From contig ML679946.1 in NCBI GenBank assembly GCA_007922225.1, positions 97,470,759 through 97,534,758 of the forward strand: DNA of 64,000 nucleotides. Direction: 5' to 3'. Below are positions 11,612-22,872 of the stretch, one piece after another. Both the position numbers and the translations under genes were made by a program. This DNA is from Emydura subglobosa. Lineage: Eukaryota > Chordata > Testudines > Chelidae. The notes under the pieces are model-generated. The model was given only the letters and a program-made list of their open reading frames with translations, was not told the DNA's origin and searched no databases. How positions within the stretch are numbered: position 1 is the stretch's first letter; every line of letters starts with the position of its first letter.

Positions 11612-14600
11612 AATGGCCATACTGGGTCAGACCAATGATCCATCTAGTCTGGTATCCTGTCTTCTGACAGTGGCCAATGCCAGGTGCTTCAGAGGGAATG
11701 AAAAGAACAGGTGATCCACCCCCTGTCACTTGTTCCTAGCTTCTGGCAAATAGAGGCTAGGGACACTTCAGTGCATGGTTTGCATCCCTGTCCATTATAG
11801 CTAATAGCCATTGATGGATCTATCCTTCATGAACCAATATAGTTCTTTTTGGAACCCTGTTATAATCTTGGCCTTCACAACATCCTCTGGCAAACAGTTC
11901 CACAGGTTGACTGTGCCTTGTGTGAAGAAATATTTTCTTGTTTGTTTTAAACCTACTGCCTATTAATTTCATTTGTTGACCCATAGTTCTTGTGTTATAA
12001 GAAGAAATAAATATCACTTCATTTACTTTCTCCACATCAGTCATGATATTATAGACCTTTATTATATCCCCCCATTAGTTGTTTTTTTTTCCAAAGCTGA
12101 AAAGTCCCAGTCGTATTAATCTCTCCTCATATGGAAGCTTTTCCATATCCTTAATCATTTTTGTTGCCCTTCTCTGTACCTTTTCCAGTTACAATATATC
12201 TTTTTTGAGATGGGACGACCAGATCTCCACACAGTATTCAAGATGTGGGCATAGCATGGATTTATATAGCAGCAATATGATATATTTTCTGTCGTCTTAT
12301 CTTTCCCTTTCTTAATGATTCCCAACATTTCTGTTAGCTTTTTTGACTGCTGCTGCTCATTGAGTGGATGTTTTCAGAGAACTATCCACAAGGACTCTAA
12401 GATTTCTTTCTTGAGTGATAACAGCTAATTTAGGTCCCATCGTTTTATATGTATAGTTGGGATTATATTTTCCAATGTGCATTATTTTACATTGATCAAC
12501 ATTGAATTTCTTCTGCCATTTTGTTGCCTAGTCACCAAGTTTTGTGAGATCCCTTTGTAACTCTTTGGAGCCTCATTTGGACTTTGCCAAAACTACCTAA
12601 CATAGTTAACTAATGGCAAATTTTGCCACCTCACCATTTACCCCTTTTTCCAGATCATTTATGAATATGTTGAACAGTACCATTATTTCCCTCTCTCCAT
12701 TGTGAAAACTGACCAATTTTTTCCTACCCTTTGTTTCCTATTATTTAAACAGTTACTGATCTAGGAGAGGACCGTCCCTCTTATCCCATGACCACTTATT
12801 TTACTTAATAGCCTTTGGCCAGGGAACTTGTCAAAGGCTTTCTGGAAATCTAAATACTATATCAACTGGATTACTTTGTCCACATTGACCTCCTCAGAGA
12901 ATTCTAATAGATTGGTGAGGCATGATTTCTCTTCACAAAAAACATGTTGACTTTTCCCCAATAAATTGTGTTCATCTGTGTATCTTATAATTCTGTTCTT
13001 TACTATAGTTTCAACCAGTTTGCTTAGTACTGAAGTTAGACTTACTGGCCTGAAATTGCTCGTATCGCCTCTGGAGTGTTTTTTTTAAAATTGGCATCAC
13101 ATTAGCTATCCTCCGGTCATCTGGTATAGAAGCTGATTTAAATGATAGGTAACATACTACAGTTCTCAGTACTACTATTTCACATTTGAGTTCCTTCAGA
13201 ACTCTTGGGTGAATACTATCTGGTCCTAATGATTTATTAGTTTTTAATTTACCAATTTGTTCCAAAACCTCCTCTAATGCCACATTAATCTGGGACAGTT
13301 TCTCAGATTTGTCACCTAAAAAGAATGGCTCGGGTTTGGGAATCTCCCTCACATCCTCTACTGTGCAGACCGATACAAAGAATTAATTTAGTTTCTCTGC
13401 AATATCATTATCTTCCTTGAGTGCTCCTTTAGCATCTTGATTGTCCAGTGGCCCCACTGGTTGTTTAGCAGGCTTCCAGGACTAGATGACCTCCGGAGGT
13501 CCCTTCCTACCCTAATCTTCTATGATTCTATAATTCCTGCTTCTGATGTACTTTAAAAAAACTGCTGTTACTTTTTGAGTCTTTGACTAGCTGTTCTTCA
13601 AATTCTTTTTTGGCCTTCCTCATAATATTTTTACATTTCACTTGCCAGAGTTTGTTCCTTTCTATTTCCTCGGTAGGATTTAAATTCCACTTTTTAAAGG
13701 ATGCCTTTTTGCCTCTAACTCCTTTTTTTTTTTTTTTTTTTAACTTTGTTTACCTATGGTGGCACTTTTTTGGTCCTCTTACCATGTTTTTAATTTGAGG
13801 TATACAGTTAAATTAAGCTGCTGTTAGGGTGTCTTCAACACATTTCCATGCAGCTTGCAAGGATTTCACTTTTGGCGCTGTACCTTTAAATTTCAGTTTA
13901 ACTAAGTTCCTTATTTTTGTGTAGTTCCCCTTTCAGAAATTAAATGCTATCGTGGTGGGCTGCGTGGTGTTTCTACCTCCTCAGTGATGTTAAATTTTAT
14001 TATGTTATGGACACTATTGCCAACTGGTTCAGCCATATTCACCTCTTGGACCAGATCCTGTGCTCCACTCAGGACTAAATCAAGAATTGCCTTTCCTCTT
14101 GTGGGTTCCATGACTAGCTGTTCCAAGGAAGCAGTCGTTTAAGGTGTCAAGAAACTTTATCTTTGCATCCTGTCCTAGGGTGATATGTTCCTAGCCAACA
14201 TGGGGATAGTTGAAACCCCCCATTATGATTGAGTTTTTTATTTTTAAAAACTGGTCAGGAAGTCACTAATATATCCCTGTTGCTATATTCTTATTATTCA
14301 AGCATAGAATTACTATCCATAGAGATTCTATGGTACAGTTTGGTTCATTTAAGATTTTAATTTCATTTGACTCTATTTTTTCTTTCACATATAGTGCCAT
14401 TCCCCCACCAGTACAACCTATTCGGTCCTTCCAATATATTTTGTACCCTGGTGTCCCACTGTGTCCTATATACTGTGTCCCCTTGATTATTGATTACTGT
14501 TCCCTGGTGTCCCATATACTCTGTCCCATTGAGTGTCCTCATTCCACCAAGTTTCTGTGATGTCTATTTTATCAATATCCTCATTTAATATGAGGCACTC

Positions 14601-15005
14601 AAGTTCACCCATCTGAGTATTTTAGTCCTTTGACTGTTTCTCATCCGATCCTACCCATATTTTATTCTCTTCCATCCTCTCTTCGTTGCTAGGATATAGA
14701 TAATCTCCATTAATAGATTCTCCCCCAAGGGGTGTCTCTGTCCAAACCACGTGCTCCTCTGCACCTGTCGGCTTTTCCTCAGCTCTTAATTTAAAAACTG
14801 CTCTACAACCTTTTTAATTTTACATGCCAGGAATCCAATTCCATTTTGGTTTAGGTGGAGCCCATCCTTCCTGTATAGGTTCTCCTTTTCTGAAAAGGTA
14901 CTCCGGTTCCTAATCTAAACCTCTCCTCCCTACACCATTATCTCATCCATGTATTGAGACCCTGTAGTTCTGCCCATCTAACTGGACCTGTATGTGCAAC
15001 TGGTA
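11612..15005 (-). mobile_element. CR1 LINE, long decayed copy, antisense to KHDRBS3
   Basis: The 3' end lies at 11612 on the minus strand (plus-strand reading gccatactgggtcagaccaa). Reading backwards, 12440-12620 encodes the post-catalytic RT region (KCKVMHIG-like). Positions 13011-13352 encode an RT stretch with LGPDSIHPRVLKELK and PDDRRIANVMPILKK. Then 13380-13680 covers the linker, and about 13990-14120 encodes an endonuclease-like segment (MEPTRGKAILDLVLSG). About 14200-15005 is the 5' portion. Frameshifts and stops are frequent, and a T-run at 13719-13741 interrupts the plus-strand reading. It is non-functional, 5'-incomplete or fused to another fragment at about 15005. Confidence 0.82.
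13478..13533 (+). mobile_element. Nested CR1 3' tail inside the antisense CR1
   Basis: The plus-strand CR1 3'-end wording (gactagatgacctcc..aggtcccttcc, then tctatgattctata) interrupts the host minus-strand CR1 between ggcttcc and cctgcttctg. TTCC occurs on both sides (13474-13477 and 13534-13537), a possible short duplication. It is a very short, 5'-truncated insertion of about 56 bp. Confidence 0.72.
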
Positions 15006-15250
15006 GCATTTCAAAGAATCTTTTTCAGAGTCGCTGCTTCCCTAGAGTCCCCTATCCTTTAAGTATCACCTTTATTCTTTGTTCCTAGATGTATATATTT
15101 ACATTTAGCTGTATTAAAATGTGTATTGCTAGCTAGAGCCCAGTTTCCCAAGCAATCCATATCACTCTAAATCATTATTTCTTCTTCTACATTATTTACC
15201 ACTCCCCTAATTTTTGTGTCATCTACAAACTTTGATCATTGATGATTTTT
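15006..15250 (-). mobile_element. Second CR1/LINE RT fragment, minus strand
   Basis: On the minus strand, 15250 to about 15040 encodes FVDDTKIRGVV, with the RT catalytic pair of aspartates at 15218-15223, then NTHFNTAKCKYIHLG. This matches CR1-clade RT downstream of the active site. It abuts the 5' end of the longer CR1 copy and belongs to a different insertion or subfamily, because domain order would otherwise be violated. Confidence 0.65.
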
Positions 15251-16146
15251 TATAGTGTGGTCCACATGTTCATAAAGAGAGTCTGGTAGACCATGTCCCC
15301 CGCCACCACCACCACCAAATCACAGTCATGCAGACCTCCTTTCATTCAGTTTGTGACCACTAAGCATGCATATATCAACTATAGCATTTGCTTAAATTGA
15401 AAAGTAATGTGGTCCATGCAATGAAAATGTTTTAGCTCTCTTACCTTAAGCAGTAATCTCTTCCTTCCTCATCTCTTCCCTCCTCATCTTCTGGTAGATT
15501 TAGATATTAGAAACATAAGACATAAATCATCCTGTTCCTTTTCCAATATAGACTTGTACCATCCAGTATGTTTACTACTGTATTTTCCAGTCTAGGTTTA
15601 AAGTCATACTACATGTTTTTTTATTAGAACTGCTCAGTAGGTGAAAATTCCATTTCACTAAGGTGTACGAGATTTCAAAATCTAGCTTAATTTCAAATTG
15701 GAATAAAACTGGAAAATTTTGAAATTCCCCACTAAGGAAAAAGTATCAAAATGATGAGGAAAATCTTATTTGATTTTTACTTTTTAAAACATGTATTATA
15801 ATATATAATGGCAAATATAACAAAAAATTGAAATGAAACGTCATTTCAAAAATAAAAACTAAAACACTTCATTTATACAATGTCAAAATGGGATGCTTTG
15901 ACATTGTTGGAATTTTTTTTTATTTTTCCTACATGAAATTTTAGTGAAATCAACACAATTCTGCGAGGCATTTTGATTTCAGTGGAGCTGCATTTTTCCT
16001 CAGAAAATGATTCCATCAGTTCCCACCCCCCCCCCCAACCAGCTGTAATTTTCAACTCAACCATTTGAATATCCTTGAAAACAGTTTTATAACTTAATAT
16101 GTGTGTCTGTGGGTGATTGGGAAAGGAGTGCAGAATGTTGCTCTAG
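15251..16146. other. Intronic sequence with simple repeats
   Basis: A (CCA)n run lies at about 15303-15318 and a C-rich run at about 16026-16038. Nothing else was recognised. Confidence 0.5.
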
Positions 16147-16380
16147 TTGGCAGAGTCAGCTTGTAGATGGAGTGAGGGGGATTGGATAAAGCTTTGTGAT
16201 GACCAGCATCAGAGGAGGAAGGAATCTGCTGCTCGGATTCAGAGCATTGCTAGTGAGTGGGTGTGCCCTGCTTGTGCATGGGAATGTTACTTGCGCATCA
16301 GACTCAACGGCCATCAAAGAACTCATCAGCACATACTCCATGCTCTATAAGGAGCAACGGCGCTATTGATTGATTGATAT
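16147..16380 (+). mobile_element. Non-LTR retrotransposon 3' end with C2H2 zinc-finger tail
   Basis: An open stretch of 67 codons ends in VCPACAWECYLRIRLNGHQR-TH, a CX2C-X12-HX3H zinc finger of the type found at the C-terminus of some LINE ORF2 proteins. It is followed shortly by a tail of ATTG units (tgattgattgatat at about 16366-16380), which looks like a LINE 3' microsatellite tail. The clade was not determined. Confidence 0.5.
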
Positions 16381-17361
16381 ATGTGTCAGGAAGATTTTCT
16401 TGATATTCTGTCTAAAATTGCCTTTCCTCAGTTCCATCCCTTCATTACTTGTTTCTCTAGATGAGCATCATTTGTAAAGATATATGTAGGTATTCAATTT
16501 TTTACTTGAATTAGAAAATTACATATTTTTGGTTCTCACTCTTTCTCACGCTGGTGTTGGCAGTGATATTTTAATTTATATTACAGTGAGGACAAAATTA
16601 AATATAGGAGACCAATGAAGAGTCAGATGCACTAAAGAGAATAAAACTGAGAAACCCTGACACAACAATCTAAACCAAATCAAGCAGAATAGAAAGAAAT
16701 ATGTCAGACAGAACAGCAACAATATTTCATTTTAATTTACTTGATATGATAAGAACAAAGTCTAAAAACTGGTTGTGGTTGTCAGCAAAATTTGAGTCCA
16801 TAGCTGCTATTAAACATACAATGAGAAAACAAAAAGTTTTCCTGGGCTGTTAAGCAGCAGTGTCTTTGTATTATGGGAATTTTAATTTTAAAGTTCCATT
16901 AATGCATTGATTTGGAGCTGTTGATATTGCAAAGTTGTACTAAAATTTAATTGCTGACATCTTGTTTGTGGGGCTCAACATTTTAAATTGACATTGTTAA
17001 GCTTGTCAGAAATCATGCATTTTCAGGCTGTATAAATATGCATTATATGCAAAACAGTGTCTGTTACTATAGCTTTTTGACGTGTAATTTTCTGCATTTT
17101 ACTGCTGGTAGCAGAATATGTTTCTGTCTCTGATTTATGCAGAATTTGATCAATCCTATCTATAACAGTTTGATTTGCTATGATAGGTTCAAATGACTAG
17201 TATCTTGCAATTTGTTGATTATAGAGCACTTGGTACCAATTTGTTTATTGGAAGTACATAATTTATTACAAAGCAACCCTCAAAGAATTAGCACAAGCAT
17301 GGATAATACTATAGCTTCTAATTTGAAAATGAGTCTGCTGTGTCTTGTGACTTGTTTTTAA
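16381..17361. other. AT-rich intronic sequence, nothing recognised
   Basis: No coding pattern or repeat family was seen. Confidence 0.5.
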
Positions 17362-17585
17362 GGGTGTGTGTGCACTTAGAACTCGAGGAGAAATACTTAC
17401 TCTAGCTCTCACTGAGCTAGCGTGTTAAAAATAGAATGTAGCTGCAAGACGGCCACCCTGCGTCCATGCCCATCCGAGACCAGAACCACTTACGCAGGGC
17501 ACTCAATTGGCTATGCAATGTTTTTAGCTGACTAGCTCAATGAGAGAGCACAAATATGTCTCCTCAACCTTAGAATCGCATACCC
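17362..17585. mobile_element. TIR element (MITE), about 224 bp
   Basis: The left arm (gggtgtg..ttagaactcgaggagaaatact..ctctc..tgagctag) is the imperfect reverse complement of the right arm (ctagctcaatgagagag..atatgtctcctcaacct..tagaatcgcatacc). Arms are about 60 bp, with a short GC-richer core. No target duplication was resolved and no coding capacity is present. Confidence 0.6.
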
Positions 17586-17749
17586 AATTTGAAATGGACG
17601 TACTCTTAATTTTTATTATGTCTAATCTATAAGAAAGAGGTTTTATTTATGTGGTGCTGTCTTCCACATACAGAACAGCTTTTAGACTTAAATAGTATAA
17701 GGATACTTTTTTGTTTCAGTCATATAACCTATGAAGTTAATGACAAAAG

Positions 17750-18930
17750 GCAAAATTCTCAAAAGACCCTAAAAGTGACTTTGAAATCTAAATCCTGTTG
17801 ACTTTCTGTGAGATTTAGGGCCTAGATTCCCCAAAGGTATTTAGGTGTAGCATAACCTAATCCCTAGGCTGCCATCTAGAGGAATCATCAACCCTAAATT
17901 AGGCACCCAGGCTCCCCATTCAATGCACATGGAGAGTTAGGAATCGAAAGATGGGATCCTTACAAATTAAGTGGGGAACTGCCCAAGCTAATTAGCAATG
18001 AAATGCAGAGGAAAGGAGTCACTTTCCTGGAGTTAAGCACCTAAGTCATGTGAGCTGCTTAGATAACCCATGCCTTAGCAGCCAAATCCCAGACCTTTCT
18101 TGCAAAGAAACAGCCTCTTCCCCATCCCATTTCCATCATAGCCAATATCCTGGTGGTTAGGACACTCATATAGGATATGCAAGACCTGGTTTCAAGTCTG
18201 CTTTGCCAGATTTGGAGCAGGGACTTGAATCCATATCTCTGGTGAACACCTTAACCACTGGGCTATAGAGTCACTCTTTTTTTTTTTTTTTTTAAGTCCA
18301 ATGAATATTTAATGATTTATGTATAGACAAACAGCTTCAGTGAGGGAAATTGAGAACCCACCTTCCAGAATACTCAACAACATGATGGATAGGGCACTCA
18401 CCTGGATGTTTGAGAGCTGGGTTCCAAGTCCCTACTCCTAATCAGGAAGAGCAGGGATTTGAATTTGGGTCTCCCACATCCCAGGTGAGTGTCTTAACTA
18501 CTCAGCCGGGGCACATGCTCACTCTCTCCCCCCACCACTTCCAACCTGCTCACCCCTGGCTGTCTTTTGAGACCGGTGTCAAGTCTTAGCCATGGTCTGA
18601 GAACAGTGTCAAGTCTTAGCCATGGTCTGAGAACAGTGTCTGGTCTTAGCCATGGTCTGAGAATGCCTGCAAGATAGGTAGGGGAATGCCTACTTTGAGA
18701 ATCCCACTTAAGGCCACTGGGTTTTGGCTTCAGAGAGGACTACAAGCATCTTGTTAGATGTGGAGTAGCAAGTCTGACTGCAGAAACTGAGGTATCTGTG
18801 GGGTTCAGTGGCTGAACTGTGGTTTTGAGAATGTCAGTAGTGCCTAAATGATGGACTAAGGCACCTGAATACCTTTTGTTGCTATAGCTCTAGATTCCTA
18901 ACTAACTTATGTGCTTTTGAAAATTTTGCC
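17750..18930. mobile_element. Long TIR element A with internal hairpins, possibly nested
   Basis: The inner boundary starts about 17818 (gggcctagattccccaaaggtatttagg) and ends about 18890 with an imperfect inverted match (cacctgaatacctttt). Outside these, aaaattctcaaaa (about 17752) and tttgaaaattttgcccc (about 18915) form a second inverted pair, suggesting one element in another. Inside are two hairpins, about 18150-18265 and 18375-18505, with arms like ggttaggacactc and gagtgtcttaac. Related copies lie at 19970 and 41872. Confidence 0.6.
18576..18665 (+). repeat. 30-bp tandem repeat, 3 copies
   Basis: Three units of 30 bp read gtgtcaagtcttagccatgg plus tctgagaaca. The third carries a two-base change (tggtc) and a changed end. 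It sits inside TIR element A. Confidence 0.92.
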
Positions 18931-19967
18931 CCAAATCTAACAAATTATTTGAGTTTAAGAAAAGCGTCTGATGCTTTGCACAAATGATGAGTCTGCAAAT
19001 TTAGTAAACATTATAAAAGGTAGAGCAGTTGGAATGCTACAAAGGGATATACTTCCAAGTTGCTGCATAGGAAGTTATCAGAGACTGACGATAATGGAAG
19101 TCATGAGGCTAACATACCATATGATATTTCAGATTATAGGGGAAAGCAGATGGGGGGTAATCAAACAAATGGTAGTTCAAGGTGCAAATCAGGGAGCTAA
19201 TCAATATAATAAATATTAGGAGTATTTTTAGTTAGTGAATAGGACAGGATTTTGTAAACCTGAAAATTCAGAGGCCAACTGTTGGAGAAAAACAAAATCT
19301 ATCTTGTATGTGATAAATGAACTTTGTTGAAGGATATATCTAAAAATAAATAAAATAATTCAGTTTGGAGAACTGCTGTAGAAATTTTTATTTGCTATAA
19401 TTATAATACAAACACAAGAGCATTAAGGTCTTATTTTAAGTATTCAGGAAATGCAAAAAAAAATAATGTTCTGTTTGCAAACTTAACTCATTCGCATTGC
19501 ACAAATGCTTCAGTTTTGCCCACAGATACAGTTGTACGGTGTTTTGAACCCGGTGTCTCAATTATCACCACTGAGGTAAGGTGGAGGAGAATAGATAGGA
19601 TTTAGAATTTTCTCCTTTGCTTACTGGAGAGCTGAAATGATTAGGAAAGTACAGGTGAAATGCGACCTCTAGTTTAGAAGGGTGTTAATAAGCAAGTAAT
19701 CTTGTTAAGATGTGAGATCTTCAGAGTTTATACATCGCAGATAATTATAATAGAAACGAATTCAAAATGTAATATGGATTAAAATACCTTGTTAGTTACA
19801 TGAGCAATTTGAACTAACTGCAAAACATTTTGACACAAAAGATAGATGAAGTTTAGGAAACTGCCAAAGGTGAAACATCTAGAACAAGTAATTTTCAGTT
19901 CAACAAGTAATGGAATACTGTTTTGAAAAGAGAGATCTTGGAGAGAACCGCTTTTATTTAGGCACAT
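18931..19967. other. Intronic sequence, nothing recognised
   Basis: AT-rich, no family-level repeat and no coding signal seen. Confidence 0.5.
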
Positions 19968-19969
19968 GG

Positions 19970-20880
19970 GCCCAGATCCACGAAAGGTGTTAGGTGGCTA
20001 GAAAATCACAGGAGTAATAATGGGATCCACAAAGCCTGGATGAGGTGCCTAAGCTCCCTATACAATGAATGGAAAAGATAGATGCATAAGAATAGGATCC
20101 ACAAGAGCCAGCACACTAGGCAGGGTGCTCCCTAAACTAGCCAATAGGAGATGCTGACCAGAAGGACGTGTCTTAAGTCACACCCCTATCAAGGAGTTGG
20201 GCTTCTGAGTCTGGGCTGTGTGGAGGTGCATACTTAGTCATTGAGAGAGAGACTGAATGAATGAATAGCCTTGGTTAGGACACCCACGTGGGATACCCAG
20301 GGTCTAGTGTCCCTACTCCAGCAACTCAAATTGTTTATCCAAAGGGGAACTGCTTCAACCGGAGAAATTGAAGGGGCTTCACGTCAGAATATCCCATCGC
20401 CCAGTGGTTAGGGCACTTGCCTGAGAACTGAGATCCCTATGTTCAAAAGCTTTCTCCCTATCAGGCAGAGAGGGGAAACTGAACTTCCGTCTCCCACAGC
20501 CCCGGATGAATGATCTAAGCATGGGGCTAAAAGTTATAAGGGAGGTGCCACTTCTAGCTGGATTTTGAATGGGGCTCTGAGCATGCCTACTGGATCAGGC
20601 TTCTCAGGCAAGATACATGGGCAAATACCTATTTCCCTGATTTGTAGATAGCACTGGGGGTTAAGTGAGAGAGGCATCCAGATGCCCAGAGTAAGAGAAC
20701 AATGGGCATGTCCAGAGGCAGAAATTTAAGTGACTAGGGAACTTTTACAGTGAAAACGTAGGCACAAGTGAGTTTAGCTGTCTGCTGGGTAACACAGTAT
20801 CCGAGCAGTTTTCTGGGTTGCAGTGTTGTCTAAAAAATGGGGCTCAGGTGTCTAAGTCCCTTTGTGGATCTGGTCCTTGG
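19970..20880. mobile_element. Long TIR element B, about 0.9 kb
   Basis: The left end ggcccagatccacgaaagg is the reverse complement, with few changes, of the right end cctttgtggatctggtcctt. The interior resembles element A (ggttagggcactt..cctgag, gggatccacaaagcctgg, tgaggtgcctaag). No transposase was seen. Target duplication not resolved. Confidence 0.65.
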
Positions 20881-20905
20881 ATACTATTGTGGTGATCACC
20901 TACAT

Positions 20906-21205
20906 CAGGGGTGGGCAATAATTTTTGCAGAGGGGCCACTCCACAAACTCTGGTAAGTCTCACAGATCTGAGCCACTTCTGGCTTCCGGCCACATGACCA
21001 GAAGCAGGAAGTTTGGGTAGCAACCGGCCGAGAATCACTAAACTGCCTGACACTCCAGTTGCCAAGGTAAATGGAGCCGGTCATATGGCCGGAAGCAGGA
21101 AGTTCAGGTAGTAACTGGCCGAAAGCTGCCTGACGCTCCAGCGTAGCGCTCCTGCATGGCAGGCTAGACAGAACAGTTGGACGGGCCATATTTTGCCCAC
21201 CCCTG
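20906..21205. mobile_element. hAT-type non-autonomous element, 300 bp
   Basis: The termini CAGGGGTGGGC and GCCCACCCCTG are perfect 11-bp inverted repeats. The flanks acctacat (20898-20905) and gcctagat (21206-21213) match at 6 of 8 positions, fitting an aged 8-bp hAT duplication. Internally a near-repeat (gccggaagcaggaagtt, ggccgag/ggccgaa) occurs twice. The minus-strand ORFs here are element sequence, not genes. Confidence 0.85.
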
Positions 21206-21213
21206 GCCTAGAT

Positions 21214-22101
21214 AATGGGTAGATTTGTGGGTAAATTTTCAAACTATTGTGCAGAGACTGAGCGATACAAATCCCATTTTCACTGGGAGTTGTTTGGCTA
21301 AATCTCTGTCTACACATCTCTTCAAAAATGTACTGCTTGATGTTAAAATGATTGGTTGACTTGTTATAGGAATAACAAATAATGGCTATAAGAATGAGCT
21401 TTAATGAGCCATCTGCCTTTTCCTGTCCTTTGAAAGTTCTTGTGTTCCCAATAAAGTGGTACTATATTAAAAGTAAAGTGTGCAATTTAATTTTCTCAAC
21501 TTCAAGCACCAGATGCTGCCTTGTGGATGAAAAAAGTGCTGAATCTAAAAGTTCAATTCAGTCTCTAAATGCTACAAAAAAAATGCACCAGAATTTTTAC
21601 CGGACCACATTTTTTTCAACAATAAAGTGGTTTGCAGATTCACATTCCACATGCTGATGGTTTTCACTAAAATTGGATGAAACTTTGCAGTTGCACTTTG
21701 ATCTTTTTGAACAGTTTAGAAACAGTTTACTCTCTTTAGATGCAGTGATTCGAGTAAACTTACTTTTGCTTGGGAGGAAAAAAAGCTGGAAAAGGGTGGG
21801 AGAGTTGTCAAAGCTCTAACTTATTATGAAACTTCAGTTCTCTCTGCTCATAAGTGCTTTATGTCATCTTTGGAAAAATGTCTTTTATGGGTTGTTAGGC
21901 AAGTGGGTGAAATTCTGGGAGTTAGGAGAGAGAATTGAAACAATTATATAGTTTATACACACAAAATGTATACTCTTTTAGCAGGGTCCTAAGGGTGTAG
22001 AGAAGGCTACTGTATTCATGTAATGGGGGAAGAGTGTGCGGTATAGTGCTCTCAAGGGTTTTATTTGCTTTATCATAAATGTTATCATTTATGTTATCAT
22101 C
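21214..22101. other. Intronic sequence, nothing recognised
   Basis: AT-rich with no coding or repeat family signal identified. Confidence 0.5.
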
Positions 22102-22872
22102 TGTTAGGATCCCCCCCTACTCCTTTCAGTTCTTAGTTTGCTGACAGAAGCAGAAGTCCAGAGTCCAGCAGCAGGCAATACAACAGGTTTATTGGGATCT
22201 TTTCAAGCAAGCATCTATTAGGACCCTCCCTCCGCCCCCATCCTTTACATCAATAAATTTTCCCCCCACTTCCTGTTTTACCTCAGTTTTTATAACGTAT
22301 CATAACCAATCATTTCTTTAACAATATTACAAGATGATTCTTTAACAATCCTAACATAGTGTAACATCATTCTTTAACCAATCATATCCCACCACCTTAA
22401 CTGATCACACTTTGTTTCTGTCTGTTGCGTAACTATCAAAGAACCAGACAGAAATCATTCAAATAGATAATGGAAAATTGGGTACCATAAAGATAAAACA
22501 ATAAGGAGTATAGATTTTACAAACACAACTGTTGATAAGTAATTATTTTGCCAGACAGAATACTAACAAACAAAGTTTCCTTTAAACATTCTAGGATCTT
22601 TTCTTTATCTGGAGGTATTAGATCACTGTCTTAACAGCCTGGTATTAGATATTATGTTGGAATGTGCGTATGTGACTGCACGCTTCCCAGCTTATGGCTG
22701 CCACTTCTGCATCTGAGCCAAAGTACAAGGCCTCAGACTGTCACAGTGAGAGAAGGCCTGTGGTCTTGATTTTTTGGTTTATACCCCTATAACCAGCTAA
22801 ATGATAAGGATATACTTACAAAACATGGGCCTTTACAGGCAGGCCTGAATATCTATATTCTATGTACTAACA
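22102..22872 (-). mobile_element. Solo-LTR-like unit, 771 bp, minus strand
   Basis: Termini are TGTTAG (22102) and CTAACA (22872), a perfect 6-bp inverted pair of TG..CA type. Reading the minus strand, cccaataaacctgttgt (about 22175-22195) supplies an AATAAA polyadenylation signal followed by a GT-rich site, as in LTR R/U5 regions. No clear target duplication was found. No internal coding region adjoins it. Confidence 0.6.

Noticed and set aside
18150..18505. tRNA-like phrases (ggttaggacactc, gttccaagtccc)
   Set aside because: They pair into long hairpin arms in a TIR element. No cloverleaf with an anticodon stem was found.
20844..21317. Overlapping minus-strand ORFs near 21 kb
   Set aside because: They lie in the hAT element with perfect CAGGGGTGGGC termini. 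Internal near-repeats create the frames.
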